The translations under genes were made by a program, and so were the position numbers. The notes beneath the pieces are model-generated. The model worked only from the letters and a program-made list of their open reading frames with translations, was not told where the DNA came from and did not search any database. 64,000 bases of DNA from Thalassospira sp. (GTDB taxonomy: Bacteria; Pseudomonadota; Alphaproteobacteria; Rhodospirillales; Thalassospiraceae): positions 434,001-498,000 of the forward strand of contig NZ_JAUYHK010000016.1 in assembly GCF_030690045.1 (NCBI RefSeq), written 5' to 3'. This document shows positions 35,798-45,527 of this stretch, piece after piece (the stretch's first letter is position 1; each line of letters begins with the position of its first letter).

Positions 35798-38593
35798 ATG
35801 ACTGCACCAAATCTGCCACCGCGCCGTGTCGTCCTTGTGGACGGTTCCGGCTTTATTTTCCGCGCTTTTCACGCGCTGCCGCCGATGACCAGTCCGGATG
35901 GAACGCCGGTGAATGCGGTGTATGGTTTTTGCACCATGCTGATGAAATTGCGTGAAGACACCAAACCCGACCACATGGCAGTCATTTTCGATACCAAGGG
36001 CAAATCCTTCCGCAATGATTTTTATCCCGCCTATAAGGCACATCGTCCGCCGCCCCCCGAAGAACTGATTCCGCAATTTGGCCTGATTCGCGATGCGGTA
36101 CGCGCCTTTAACCTGCCCTCGATCGAGCTTGAAGGATATGAGGCCGACGATCTGATCGCCACCTATGCCAGACAAGCCGAGGCACAGGGTGCCCATGTGA
36201 TTATCGTGTCTTCGGACAAAGATTTAATGCAACTTGTCAGCGACAATGTCGAAATGTTTGATGCGATGAAAAATCGCACCATTCGGGCCGATGATGTTTT
36301 TGAGAAATTTGGCTGTTATCCCGACAAGGTCATTGATATTCAGGCCCTTGCGGGCGATGCCACCGACAATGTTCCCGGCGTGCCCGGGATTGGCGTTAAA
36401 ACCGCCGCACTTCTGATTGAAGAATATGGCAATCTTGATACGCTTTTGGAACGCGCCGGGGAAATCAAACAAAATGCCCGCCGTGAAAAACTGATCGAAA
36501 ATGCCGAACTGGCGCGGATTTCCCGCGATCTGGTAACGCTTAAAACCGATGTCCCTGTGGTCGAGGATATTGATGATTTTGATCTGCGCGACCCTGATCC
36601 GGACGTTCTTTTAAGTTTTATATCAAGTCACGGCTTTAAATCTTTGCTATCAAAGGTCAAAGCCAAATTTGGCGGTAATATTGATGCCGACGGCGTCGCC
36701 GAACCGGGCACGGGTGTTAATGATATCAGTGTCCAGACCGCCAAATATGAACTGATACAAGATGAAACCCGTCTAAAGTCCTGGATTGCAAGGGCAGAAT
36801 ATAATGGCACGGTGGCGGTCGATACCGAAACCACGTCGCTGAACGCCCATCAGGCAAAACTGGTTGGCATTTCACTGGCAATCGCCCCCGGCGAGGCCTG
36901 CTATATCCCGGTCGGTCATGTCGGCGGGGCGGCACAGGGTGGTTTTGATTTTGGCGATGATGCTGTTAATGGCGGTAATGATACGCCGCCGCAGCTTGGA
37001 CTGGATCGGGTGATAGACCTGCTCAAACCGCTTCTGGAAGACCCGGGTGTGCTTAAAGTCGGTCAGAACATCAAATATGACCAGATCATTTTCCTGCGCC
37101 ACGGCATTGATGTGGCGCCGATTGATGACACGATGGTGCTGTCCTATGTGCTGGACGGCACCAGCCACGGGCATGGCATGGATGAACTGGCCGATTTGCA
37201 TCTGAATTACCAGACCATCAAATTCAAGGATGTGGCCGGCAGTGGCAAAACCCAGATCACCTTTGATCAGGTGCCGCTGGAAACCGCGTTGAACTATGCT
37301 GCCGAGGATGCCGACATCACATTGCGCCTTCACCGCATGCTCAAACCCCGCATCGCACAGGAACATATGACCAGCGTTTACGAAACGCTGGATCGACCTT
37401 TGGTGCCGGTTCTGGCCAAAATGGAAAGTCTGGGCGTGCGCGTGGATGTTGACATCTTGCGCACCCTGTCAACCGATTTCGCCAAACGCATGGGGGTGCT
37501 TGAAGAAACCATCCATCAGATGGCGGGCGAGGTTTTCAATCTTGGCAGCCCGAAACAGCTGGGCGAAATCCTGTTTGACAAAATGAGCCTGCCCGGTGGC
37601 AAAAAAACCAAAACCGGGGCCTGGCAAACAGGGGCCGATGTTCTTGAAGCACTGGCAGCACAAGGCCATGATTTTCCGCTGCGACTGCTGGAATGGCGGC
37701 AATTGGCAAAACTTAAAAGTACTTATACCGATGCCCTCGCCCAACACATCAACCCGCACACCGGTCGGGTCCATACCAGTTATGGCCAGACTAACGTCAA
37801 TACCGGGCGCTTGTCGTCAAACGACCCGAATTTGCAAAATATCCCGATCCGCAGCGAGGAAGGCCGCAAAATCCGAACCGCCTTTATCGCCGAACCGGGG
37901 CACAAGCTGATATCGGCCGACTATTCGCAAATTGAATTGCGCCTTTTGGCCCATGTCGCCGAAATCCCTGCCCTGCGCGAGGCTTTTTTAAACGGCGAGG
38001 ATATTCACGCCGCCACCGCCTCCAAGGTGTTCAATGTCCCGATCGAAGGCATGGACCCGATGATCCGACGCAAGGCCAAGGCGATCAATTTCGGCATCAT
38101 CTATGGCATCTCGGCCTTTGGTCTTGCCAATCAGCTGGGCATTCCCCAAAAAGAGGCCAAAGCCTTTATCGAGGCCTATTTTGAAATCTATCCCGGCATC
38201 CGCGATTATATGGAACAGGCCAAGGAATTTGCCCATGCCCACGGCATGGTTCGCACCCTGTTTGGCCGCCGCATTCATATCAATGGCCTGAATGACAAAA
38301 ACCCGATGCGGCGCAATTTCGGCGAACGTGCTGCCATCAACGCCCCGATTCAGGGCGGGGCCGCCGACATCATCAAACGCGCCATGATCCACCTGCCGAA
38401 TGCCTTGAAAGATGCCGGTCTTAAAACCCGCATGCTGCTTCAGGTCCATGACGAACTGATTTTCGAGGCCCCCGAACCTGAAACGGAACAGGCCGTGAAA
38501 ATCATCCGTGATGTGATGGAAAACGCGGCCCATCTGTCTGTCCCACTGATCGTCGATGCCGGAATCGGCAATAGCTGGGCCGATGCACATTAA
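35798..38593 (+). CDS. polA: DNA polymerase I
   Basis: 931 residues from the ATG at 35798 (VVLVDGSGFIFRAFHALPP). 5'-3' exonuclease domain at the N-terminus (FDTKGKSFRNDFYPAYKAHR, YEADDLIAT), a 3'-5' exonuclease with the catalytic AVDTETTSLN so proofreading is probably active, and a family A polymerase domain (SADYSQIELRLLAH, RRKAKAINFGIIYG, LLQVHDELIFE). It fills gaps and removes primers in replication and repair. Closed by a strong terminator at 38613. Confidence 0.98.
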   Translation: MTAPNLPPRRVVLVDGSGFIFRAFHALPPMTSPDGTPVNAVYGFCTMLMKLREDTKPDHMAVIFDTKGKSFRNDFYPAYKAHRPPPPEELIPQFGLIRDAVRAFNLPSIELEGYEADDLIATYARQAEAQGAHVIIVSSDKDLMQLVSDNVEMFDAMKNRTIRADDVFEKFGCYPDKVIDIQALAGDATDNVPGVPGIGVKTAALLIEEYGNLDTLLERAGEIKQNARREKLIENAELARISRDLVTLKTDVPVVEDIDDFDLRDPDPDVLLSFISSHGFKSLLSKVKAKFGGNIDADGVAEPGTGVNDISVQTAKYELIQDETRLKSWIARAEYNGTVAVDTETTSLNAHQAKLVGISLAIAPGEACYIPVGHVGGAAQGGFDFGDDAVNGGNDTPPQLGLDRVIDLLKPLLEDPGVLKVGQNIKYDQIIFLRHGIDVAPIDDTMVLSYVLDGTSHGHGMDELADLHLNYQTIKFKDVAGSGKTQITFDQVPLETALNYAAEDADITLRLHRMLKPRIAQEHMTSVYETLDRPLVPVLAKMESLGVRVDVDILRTLSTDFAKRMGVLEETIHQMAGEVFNLGSPKQLGEILFDKMSLPGGKKTKTGAWQTGADVLEALAAQGHDFPLRLLEWRQLAKLKSTYTDALAQHINPHTGRVHTSYGQTNVNTGRLSSNDPNLQNIPIRSEEGRKIRTAFIAEPGHKLISADYSQIELRLLAHVAEIPALREAFLNGEDIHAATASKVFNVPIEGMDPMIRRKAKAINFGIIYGISAFGLANQLGIPQKEAKAFIEAYFEIYPGIRDYMEQAKEFAHAHGMVRTLFGRRIHINGLNDKNPMRRNFGERAAINAPIQGGAADIIKRAMIHLPNALKDAGLKTRMLLQVHDELIFEAPEPETEQAVKIIRDVMENAAHLSVPLIVDAGIGNSWADAH

Positions 38594-38612
38594 AAGAAAA
38601 TGACGCCGAACA

Positions 38613-38651
38613 CGGGCGCACGGGAGTAATCCCGTGCGCCCGATTTATTTT
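38613..38651 (+). terminator. Rho-independent terminator of polA
   Basis: Perfect 12-bp stem CGGGCGCACGGG / CCCGTGCGCCCG with loop AGTAAT, then ATTTATTTT. Confidence 0.93.
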
Positions 38652-38836
38652 CTGATGACAGCATATCCCGAATTTTGGGATTCAGCCCTAAATCCGCCAG
38701 AACCCCTTACCAGAAACCAACCAAAAACCCACATTAAGAGTAATCAAATCAATTTTCTGGCAAACGTCTCTTTTCATTTCAGCACTACTTGCTAACATGT
38801 TGTGGCATAACGTCTTTTAAAAGGGGTGACGAATCG

Positions 38837-39724
38837 GTGGATGGCAACAGAACGTCACACTGCGATGACAGAAACCATGATGGTGCATGCATCGCCGTTT
38901 CGTTCAGTCATCGCAGTGTGACATGTCTGCTGTTCTGGATCTTCCTGCTGGTGGCACCGGGACTGTCTATCACGGCCCGCGCCACCGGGGAAACTCATCC
39001 ACAATCCCCTGAAACTGCCGATATTATCGATCTGGTTTCGCTGGAATGGCCGCCCTATAGCGGCGAGGAACTGGCCGGAAAAGGCCTTGCCAGCATCGTT
39101 GTCAAAGGGGCTTTTGCCTATGGCCACCGTGCGGCGCGTGTCCACATCATGCCCTGGCGACGTGCCTTGCAGGAAATCCGCGATGAAAGCGGTATGGTTC
39201 AGGGCATTTTCCCGATTTACGACGACCCGGCGCGGCGCGGCCGGTTTTTATTGTCCGATCCGTTTGCCTATAGCCCGTTGGGCTTTGTCTATCATCGCGG
39301 CCATGATTTTGACTGGCATACTGTCGATGATCTTAAAGGTCTGGTGATTGGCGTTGTCGGGGATTACGCCAACGAAGCGCAATTTGACGAAATGGTTGCC
39401 AACGGCCAGATACAAACCCTGCAAGCCAATGACGACATCACCCTGTTGCGGCTTCTGGATGCCGGGCGGATTGATGTTGCCGTCATGGACCAACTGGTCG
39501 CCAGCCATATTCTGGAAACCCAACCGGAATTTGCCCAAAATCGTCGATGGTTCCGTTTTCATCCGCGCTATCTGGATTACAAATCCCTGCATATCGGGTT
39601 TCATAAAACCGACCGGGGCGAAACCCTGCGCAATGCGTTTAACAGCGGCCTTAAATGGCTGAATTGTCATGACAATGATTGTCAGAATTCCTGGCCTTAT
39701 GGCCCGGAATATCAACGTTTCTGA
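38837..39724 (+). CDS. Periplasmic solute-binding protein, SBP_bac_3 family
   Basis: 295 residues if the GTG at 38837 is used; the true start is uncertain (ATG 38789 and GTG 38918 are in frame). A hydrophobic stretch (LLFWIFLLVAPGLSI, ending ITARA) acts as signal peptide, preceded by an unusually long polar leader. The mature part follows the amino-acid/transporter binding fold: VSLEWPPYSGEEL, GIFPIYDDPARRGRFLLSDPF, LKGLVIGVVGDYAN, and ITLLRLLDAGRIDVAVMD. No permease lies nearby, so it may be a stand-alone sensor-type binding protein. A perfect 16-bp inverted repeat spans the leader. Confidence 0.82.
   Translation: MDGNRTSHCDDRNHDGACIAVSFSHRSVTCLLFWIFLLVAPGLSITARATGETHPQSPETADIIDLVSLEWPPYSGEELAGKGLASIVVKGAFAYGHRAARVHIMPWRRALQEIRDESGMVQGIFPIYDDPARRGRFLLSDPFAYSPLGFVYHRGHDFDWHTVDDLKGLVIGVVGDYANEAQFDEMVANGQIQTLQANDDITLLRLLDAGRIDVAVMDQLVASHILETQPEFAQNRRWFRFHPRYLDYKSLHIGFHKTDRGETLRNAFNSGLKWLNCHDNDCQNSWPYGPEYQRF
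38854..38922. repeat. Perfect 16-bp inverted repeat over the start region of the binding-protein gene
   Basis: Bases 38854-38869 (GTCACACTGCGATGAC) are the exact reverse complement of 38907-38922, with 37 bases between. No T-run follows. The right arm covers the in-frame GTG at 38918. It could be a translational switch, or the ends of a decayed small repeat element. Confidence 0.85.
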
Positions 39725-39727
39725 CAC

Positions 39728-40528
39728 TCACAATCCCAGAACATCACGCATCGCATACAGGCCCGGCCCTTTGCCTTCGGCCCATTTTGCCGCCCGCACC
39801 GCCCCCTTGGCAAAGACCTCGCGCGACGATGCCTTGTGGGTGATTTCAATGCGTTCACCCTCGCAGGCAAACACCACCGTATGCTCGCCAATCACATCAC
39901 CACCGCGCAAGGTGGCAAAGCCGATGCTGCCATTTTCACGCGCCCCGGTAAAACCGTCGCGTGATCGCACTGAAACCGTTTCAAGATCAACCCCCCGTCC
40001 GCGTGCCGCCGCTTCGCCCAGCCCAAGGGCGGTACCCGATGGCGCATCGACTTTATGCTTGTGGTGCATTTCAACAATTTCGATGTCGGCCGTGTCTTTA
40101 TCAAGAATCGCTGCCACTTTTTCGACCAAGGCAAAGGCCAGATTGACCCCGACACTCATATTCGGTGCAAAAACAATGGTGGTTTTTTCGGCAAATTCGG
40201 CCAGTTCGGCCTTTTGATCGGTCGATAATCCGGTGGTACCTATCACCAAAATCTTACCCGCCCGGGCTGCGATGGCCGCATGTTTCATAGTTGCCGCCGG
40301 GGCCGTAAAATCAATCACCGCATCCACCGTGGCAAACAATTCGACCGGATCAGAAATTACCGTAATTCCGCATTCTTCCAACCCGGCAAGCAGCGCGATA
40401 TCCTTGCCAACAAAGGGGCTTCCGGGCAAATCGGTGCCGCCACCAATCTCACAGCCTTCGGTTTTGGCGGTTTCCGCTACCAGCATGCGGCCCATCCGTC
40501 CGGCACATCCGACAATCCCGACTTTCAT
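39728..40528 (-). CDS. dapB: 4-hydroxy-tetrahydrodipicolinate reductase
   Basis: 266 residues from the ATG at 40528. Dinucleotide motif VGIVGCAGRMGR, the VIDFTAPAATM and VIGTTGL strings, catalytic EMHHKHKVDAPSGTAL and the C-terminal GEHTVVFACEGERIEITHKA. It reduces the dapA product in the lysine/diaminopimelate pathway using NAD(P)H. It is downstream of dnaJ with a terminator between, so it probably has its own promoter. Confidence 0.97.
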   Translation of the reverse strand: MKVGIVGCAGRMGRMLVAETAKTEGCEIGGGTDLPGSPFVGKDIALLAGLEECGITVISDPVELFATVDAVIDFTAPAATMKHAAIAARAGKILVIGTTGLSTDQKAELAEFAEKTTIVFAPNMSVGVNLAFALVEKVAAILDKDTADIEIVEMHHKHKVDAPSGTALGLGEAAARGRGVDLETVSVRSRDGFTGARENGSIGFATLRGGDVIGEHTVVFACEGERIEITHKASSREVFAKGAVRAAKWAEGKGPGLYAMRDVLGL

Positions 40529-40616
40529 AACGTCCCGTCTCCTTGCGGCAAAATATAATCTGTTTGAAAATGATTTAGCACAGGCATGGCTGCGATGAAA
40601 TGCCGGGACTGTAAAC

Positions 40617-40649
40617 AAAAACCCCCGATCATGAATAACCGGGGGTTTT
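40617..40649. terminator. Terminator between dnaJ and dapB
   Basis: AAAACCCCCG and CGGGGGTTTT form a stem around ATCATGAATAAC. The A-run on the left and T-run on the right let it work on both strands. On the minus strand it ends dnaJ. Confidence 0.9.
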
Positions 40650-40669
40650 CAATGGCTTTGAGGCAAAAC

Positions 40670-41806
40670 CTAATCCGTCAGGTCTTTCCAGATTTCCTTC
40701 ATCTTGGAAAAGAACCCTTCAGATTCCGGGCTGCTGCCGCCTTCGCGGGACAGTTCGTCAAATTCCTTCAGCAATTCTTTCTGCCGGTCGGACAGATTGA
40801 CCGGGGTTTCGACGCTAACCTCGACAAACATATCGCCGCGCGACTGGGTGCGCAGGATGCTCATCCCCTTGCCGCGCAGGCGGAACTGCTGACCGGGTTG
40901 AGTCCCGGTTGGAATATTGATCCGGGTGCGGGTGCCTTCAATGGTCGGCACTTCGATGGTGCCGCCAAGGGCGGCCTTGGTCATCGGAATCGGCACCCGG
41001 CAATACAGATTGGCCCCGTCACGCTGGAAAAACCGGTGCGGCGCGATATCCAGGAAAATATACAAATCCCCAGATGGTGCACCATGCGCCCCGGCTTCGC
41101 CTTCGCTGGCCAAGCGGATTCGCGTGCCATCCTCAACCCCGGCCGGGATCGTTACTGACAGAGTTTTTTCTTTTTCAACCCGACCTACCCCGTGGCAGAC
41201 CTTGCACGGATTCTTGACGATCTTGCCCTTCCCATGACAGGTCGGACAGGTCCGTTCGATGGTAAAGAAACCCTGCTGGGCCCGCACCTTGCCGTGACCG
41301 TTACAGGTCGGGCAGGTGACAGGCTGCGATCCTTTTTCCGCTCCGCTCCCGGCACAGGCTGTGCAAGTTTCCGATCCGGGAATGGTAATTTCAGTCTTTT
41401 TACCGTTAAAGGCTTCTTCGAGCGAAATCGCCATATTATAGCGCAGATCGGCCCCGCGATTGGGCGAAGCCCCGCGGCGTCCACCGCCCATGGCACCGAA
41501 AATTTCATCAAAAACATCGGCAAAGCCACCGCCGCCAAAACCACCGCCCCCAAACGGGCCACCCGCACCGGGGCCACCCTGTTCAAAGGCCGCATGACCA
41601 AACCGGTCATAGGCGGCGCGCTTGTCTTCATCTTTCAGAACTTCATAGGCCTCGTTGACCTGCTTGAACATCATTTCAGCTTCGGCATCATCGGGATTTT
41701 TATCCGGATGATACTTCATCGCCATCTTGCGATAGGCCGATTTGAGATCAGCGGCACTGGCACCCTTGCTGACACCGAGAAGTTCGTAATAATCCTGTTT
41801 CGCCAT
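40670..41806 (-). CDS. dnaJ: Chaperone protein DnaJ
   Basis: 378 residues from the ATG at 41806. J domain with the HPD tripeptide ([11 protein letters not shown]), a Gly/Phe-rich linker, four zinc-binding CxxCxG repeats ([32 protein letters not shown]) and the C-terminal substrate domains. It delivers unfolded clients to DnaK and stimulates its ATPase. Directly downstream of dnaK, separated by a strong hairpin. Confidence 0.98.
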   Translation of the reverse strand: MAKQDYYELLGVSKGASAADLKSAYRKMAMKYHPDKNPDDAEAEMMFKQVNEAYEVLKDEDKRAAYDRFGHAAFEQGGPGAGGPFGGGGFGGGGFADVFDEIFGAMGGGRRGASPNRGADLRYNMAISLEEAFNGKKTEITIPGSETCTACAGSGAEKGSQPVTCPTCNGHGKVRAQQGFFTIERTCPTCHGKGKIVKNPCKVCHGVGRVEKEKTLSVTIPAGVEDGTRIRLASEGEAGAHGAPSGDLYIFLDIAPHRFFQRDGANLYCRVPIPMTKAALGGTIEVPTIEGTRTRINIPTGTQPGQQFRLRGKGMSILRTQSRGDMFVEVSVETPVNLSDRQKELLKEFDELSREGGSSPESEGFFSKMKEIWKDLTD

Positions 41807-41828
41807 CCGTAGCTCCGAAAACACGGGC

Positions 41829-41858
41829 GGGCCGCCCCGGATTCTGGTGGGGCGGCCC
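41829..41858. terminator. Intergenic hairpin between dnaK and dnaJ
   Basis: Perfect 10-bp GC stem: GGGCCGCCCC (41829-41838) and GGGGCGGCCC (41849-41858). On the minus strand no long T-run follows directly, so it is more likely an attenuator or RNA-stability element than a full stop. It would yield more DnaK than DnaJ. Confidence 0.72.
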
Positions 41859-41903
41859 GTCTCGATTTAGAAGGCGGCGTGCGAGACGACCGCGCGGGTC
41901 GTC

Positions 41904-43817
41904 TTATTTGTCTTTTTTGCTGTCATCGACTTCTTCAAAGTCGGCATCAACAACACCATCATCAGCCTTGCCCGAACCCGATGCAGCGGCTTCTTCGCCC
42001 TCATCTGCGGCCTGCTGGGCCTGATACATGGCTTCGCCAAGTTTCATCGCAACCTGCTGCAATTCATTCATCTTGGCGGTAATGGCTTCGGCATCTTCGC
42101 CGTCCTTGACGTCTTTCAGGGCAGCAAGACCGCTTTCGATCATCGATTTGGTCGCGGCATCAACCTTGTCGCCATGTTCGGCAAGGTTTTTCTCGGTCGA
42201 ATGAATGACGGCTTCGGCCTGATTGCGGGCCTCGACCAGTGCCTTGCGCTTTTTGTCGGATTCGGCGTTGGATTCGGCGTCCTTGACCATCTTTTCGATT
42301 TCCGCATCGGACAAACCACCCGATGCCTGAATGCGAATCTGCTGTTCCTTGTTGGTCGCCTTGTCCTTGGCCGACACATTGACAATGCCGTTGGCATCAA
42401 TGTCAAAGGTCACCTCGATCTGCGGCACACCGCGCGGTGCCGGTGGAATACCGACCAGATCAAACTGGCCCAAAACCTTGTTGTCCGCTGCCATTTCGCG
42501 TTCACCCTGGAACACGCGGATGGTCACGGCCGTCTGGTTGTCTTCGGCAGTCGAGAAAGTCTGGGACTTGCGGGTCGGGATCGTGGTGTTGCGGTCGATC
42601 AGGCGGGTAAACACCCCACCCAGCGTCTCGATGCCCAGCGACAACGGCGTTACGTCGAGCAGCAACACGTCCTTGACGTCGCCCTGCAACACACCGCCCT
42701 GAATCGCCGCACCAAGGGCAACGACTTCATCAGGGTTCACGCCCTTGTGCGGTTCACGACCAAAGAATTCCTTCACCCGTTCCTGCACCTTGGGCATACG
42801 GGTCATACCGCCAACCAGGATCACGTCATCAATCTCACCGGCGGTAATACCGGCATCTTTCAACGCTGCCTTGCACGGGGTCATGGTCCGTTCGATCAGA
42901 TCGCCCACCAGTGCTTCAAGCTTCGCACGGCTCAATTTGATATTGAGGTGCTTCGGGCCCGAGGCATCGGCGGTAATAAAGGGCAGATTGACTTCGGTCT
43001 GCATCGAAGACGACAGTTCGATCTTGGCTTTTTCTGCCGCTTCTTTCAGGCGCTGCAAGGCCAGACGGTCCTTGCGCAGATCAATCTGCTGTTCCTTTTT
43101 GAATTCATCGGCAAGGTAATCAATGATGTTCTTGTCGAAATCTTCACCACCAAGGAAGGTATCGCCATTGGTCGATTTGACTTCAAACACGCCATCGCCG
43201 ATTTCCAGAACAGAGACGTCAAACGTACCGCCACCAAGGTCATAAACGACCACGGTGCCACCGTTTTTCTTGTCCAGACCATAGGCCAGGGCGGCAGCAG
43301 TCGGCTCGTTGATGATCCGCTTGACTTCAAGCCCGGCGATCTTGCCGGCATCCTTGGTCGCCTGACGCTGTGAATCGTTGAAATAGGCGGGAACCGTGAT
43401 CACGGCTTCGGTGACCGGTTCGCCCAGATGCGCTTCGGCGGTCTCCTTCATTTTCTGAAGGACCATCGCGGCAATCTGGCTTGGCGCAATTTTCTCGCCA
43501 TTGACTTCGACCCATGCATCGCCGTTATCCCCGGCAATGATTTTATAGGGAACGAGGTCTTTGTCCTTTTCGACTTCGGCGTCGCCATAGCGACGACCGA
43601 TCAGACGCTTGATCGCAAACAGGGTGTTTTCCGGATTGGTCACCGCCTGACGTTTTGCCGGCTGGCCGACCAGCCGTTCGCCATCACTGGTAAACGCCAC
43701 CATCGACGGAGTGGTGCGTGCACCTTCGCTGTTTTCAATAACACGACCCTCCTTGCCGTCCATCACGGCAACGCAGGAGTTGGTGGTGCCAAGGTCGATA
43801 CCGATAATCTTGCCCAT
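41904..43817 (-). CDS. dnaK: Chaperone protein DnaK (Hsp70)
   Basis: 637 residues. [16 protein letters not shown] at the start, [12 protein letters not shown], and [17 protein letters not shown] at the linker to the substrate-binding domain; the tail ends in an acidic [13 protein letters not shown]-dependent folding chaperone. The 283-bp region upstream (43818-44100) holds its promoter; I see neither a CIRCE element nor a convincing heat-shock sigma promoter there. Confidence 0.99.
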   Translation of the reverse strand: MGKIIGIDLGTTNSCVAVMDGKEGRVIENSEGARTTPSMVAFTSDGERLVGQPAKRQAVTNPENTLFAIKRLIGRRYGDAEVEKDKDLVPYKIIAGDNGDAWVEVNGEKIAPSQIAAMVLQKMKETAEAHLGEPVTEAVITVPAYFNDSQRQATKDAGKIAGLEVKRIINEPTAAALAYGLDKKNGGTVVVYDLGGGTFDVSVLEIGDGVFEVKSTNGDTFLGGEDFDKNIIDYLADEFKKEQQIDLRKDRLALQRLKEAAEKAKIELSSSMQTEVNLPFITADASGPKHLNIKLSRAKLEALVGDLIERTMTPCKAALKDAGITAGEIDDVILVGGMTRMPKVQERVKEFFGREPHKGVNPDEVVALGAAIQGGVLQGDVKDVLLLDVTPLSLGIETLGGVFTRLIDRNTTIPTRKSQTFSTAEDNQTAVTIRVFQGEREMAADNKVLGQFDLVGIPPAPRGVPQIEVTFDIDANGIVNVSAKDKATNKEQQIRIQASGGLSDAEIEKMVKDAESNAESDKKRKALVEARNQAEAVIHSTEKNLAEHGDKVDAATKSMIESGLAALKDVKDGEDAEAITAKMNELQQVAMKLGEAMYQAQQAADEGEEAAASGSGKADDGVVDADFEEVDDSKKDK

Positions 43818-44100
43818 AGTCAGTTCCTTTTGTAGCGGCCGGTCCGTCCCGCAGCCTTCGCCTTGAAGCGCTGCGCAGGACCTCCTGGGACCAAATGGTT
43901 ATAAAAGCCTTTGTGTCAGAAGGGTCATTAACCCCGCGCACCTATATATGAGAGTCAAAACAAAGGCGCAAGCGGTGAAAACGGTGAATTTTTGTCGTTC
44001 AGACGATGTTTTTGCCTTTCCGGGCGCAAGAATGGCCCTGAACGATCATAATCGCCTTGTCTTACACTTTGTCCGTACGTCAATTCAGACAAAATAAAGA

Positions 44101-44595
44101 TCACACCATCCGCGGCATTGCCTTGCACAGCCTTAGTTTCTTGCGCAATTTCCCGGCCAGTTCGGTTTTTTCCGACGCGCCCAGAAATCCGGCAATTTCC
44201 AAGTCCTTGCCATGGGATCGCAAAAACAGGCTGCATTGATCATCGGGCTTTTGTTCAAGGATAACCTGAAGCCAATAGGGCTGAAAATCAAAATACTGAC
44301 GCGATCCACGCGCCGAGATGCGCGTTACCCGTAAAATATCACGGCCCAGTTCAATCCGTTCCTCCGCCCGGGCGGACCGGAAACTGAAATGAAAGGCCAG
44401 GGCAAGCAGCACCACATCAATCCCCAGAAAGCCGATCACAGGCCATGCACCGCTTGCCCAGAAAATCAGTCCCAACACGCCGGTCAGACCACCCATAAAC
44501 CACACAATGCGCCGCGCCGCCCGCCGCGACAGGGATCGCGGCGGATGCAGATCAACCCGGAAAACCGGTTTTTCAGTACGTGGCAGATGCGGCAT
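44101..44595 (-). CDS. DUF2244 family membrane protein
   Basis: 164 residues from the ATG at 44595. Short N-terminal cytosolic part (VDLHPPRSLSRRAARRIV), two hydrophobic segments (FMGGLTGVLGLIFWASGAWPVIGFLGIDVVLLALAFHF, in two spans) and a cytosolic domain (ELGRDILRVTR, YWLQVILE, LRSHGKDLEIAGFL). This is the DUF2244 pattern, common in alphaproteobacteria next to nth, with which it is divergent here. Function unknown. Confidence 0.85.
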   Translation of the reverse strand: MPHLPRTEKPVFRVDLHPPRSLSRRAARRIVWFMGGLTGVLGLIFWASGAWPVIGFLGIDVVLLALAFHFSFRSARAEERIELGRDILRVTRISARGSRQYFDFQPYWLQVILEQKPDDQCSLFLRSHGKDLEIAGFLGASEKTELAGKLRKKLRLCKAMPRMV

Positions 44596-44784
44596 GATCC
44601 AGCAACCCTTAAACCAATAGCTTGCTGTGCTGAAGATTATAACTCTGGAATGCTTCCAGTCTGGTCGCAATCAAAATTCGACCTTCCCGACACAACATCC
44701 TATAAATACATCCTGACCTTGATTGCAGATGACCGCACACCGCAACGACCAAACCATTATAAAATCAAAAATCCGGAAACCGCC

Positions 44785-45438
44785 ATGTCCCGCCCGATGA
44801 ACAAAGCCGCCATCGAAGCCTTTTTTCAACGTCTGTCGGATGCCAATCCCGAACCCCGAGGCGAACTGAATTACACCAATCCCTATACGCTTCTGGTGGC
44901 CGTCGCCCTGTCGGCACAGGCCACCGATATCGGAGTCAACAAAGCCACCGAAAAACTGTTTCAAATCGTCGCCACCCCGCAGGATATGCTGAATCTGGGC
45001 GAAGAAGCCCTGATTGGTCATGTCCGCACCATCGGGCTGTATCGCGGCAAGGCCAAAAACATTATGGCGGCGGCCCGGATACTGGTCGAAAAACATGATG
45101 GTATTGTACCCAACGATCAGACTGCCCTTGAAGAATTGCCCGGTGTCGGTCGCAAAACCGCCAATGTGGTGCGCAACATTGCCTTTGGCGAACCAACCAT
45201 GGCGGTCGACACCCATATTTTCCGGCTGGGCAACCGCACCGGTATGGCAACCGGCAAAACAACGCTGGCGGTTGAAAAGGGCCTTCTGAAAAAAATCCCG
45301 CCCCGCTTTATGAATCATGCCCACCACTGGCTGATCCTGCATGGTCGTTATATCTGCAAGGCTCGCAAACCGCGCTGTGGCGACTGCATTGTCAATGATC
45401 TGTGTAACTTCAAGGACAAAACACCGGCGACGGTATAG
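44785..45438 (+). CDS. nth: Endonuclease III
   Basis: 217 residues from the ATG at 44785. Helix-hairpin-helix with the catalytic lysine (ELPGVGRKTANVV), the catalytic aspartate in AVDTHIFRL, and the [4Fe-4S] cluster C-x6-C-x2-C-x5-C (CKARKPRCGDCIVNDLC). It removes oxidised pyrimidines and nicks the abasic site. It ends in a terminator at 45481. Confidence 0.97.
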   Translation: MSRPMNKAAIEAFFQRLSDANPEPRGELNYTNPYTLLVAVALSAQATDIGVNKATEKLFQIVATPQDMLNLGEEALIGHVRTIGLYRGKAKNIMAAARILVEKHDGIVPNDQTALEELPGVGRKTANVVRNIAFGEPTMAVDTHIFRLGNRTGMATGKTTLAVEKGLLKKIPPRFMNHAHHWLILHGRYICKARKPRCGDCIVNDLCNFKDKTPATV

Positions 45439-45480
45439 CCTGACAGGGTGAAAACATTTCTTTGCGATCCGCAATAGTTC

Positions 45481-45504
45481 GGGCTAGAAACATTTAGCCC
45501 TTTT
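45481..45504 (+). terminator. Rho-independent terminator after nth
   Basis: GGGCTA / TAGCCC with loop GAAACATT, then TTTT. It is only 24 bases before the TTG that would open the glycosyltransferase, so that gene must use a start site very close by or depend on read-through. Confidence 0.75.
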
Positions 45505-45527
45505 CACAAGATTTCCCGGACAGCATA

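Noticed and set aside
42174..43373. 399-codon antisense frame over dnaK
   Set aside because: A shadow of the strongly biased dnaK codons; dnaK itself is unmistakable.
43818..44100. CIRCE or heat-shock promoter upstream of dnaK
   Set aside because: No CIRCE inverted repeat is present, and TTGACT/AT-rich strings there lack suitable spacing to a -10.
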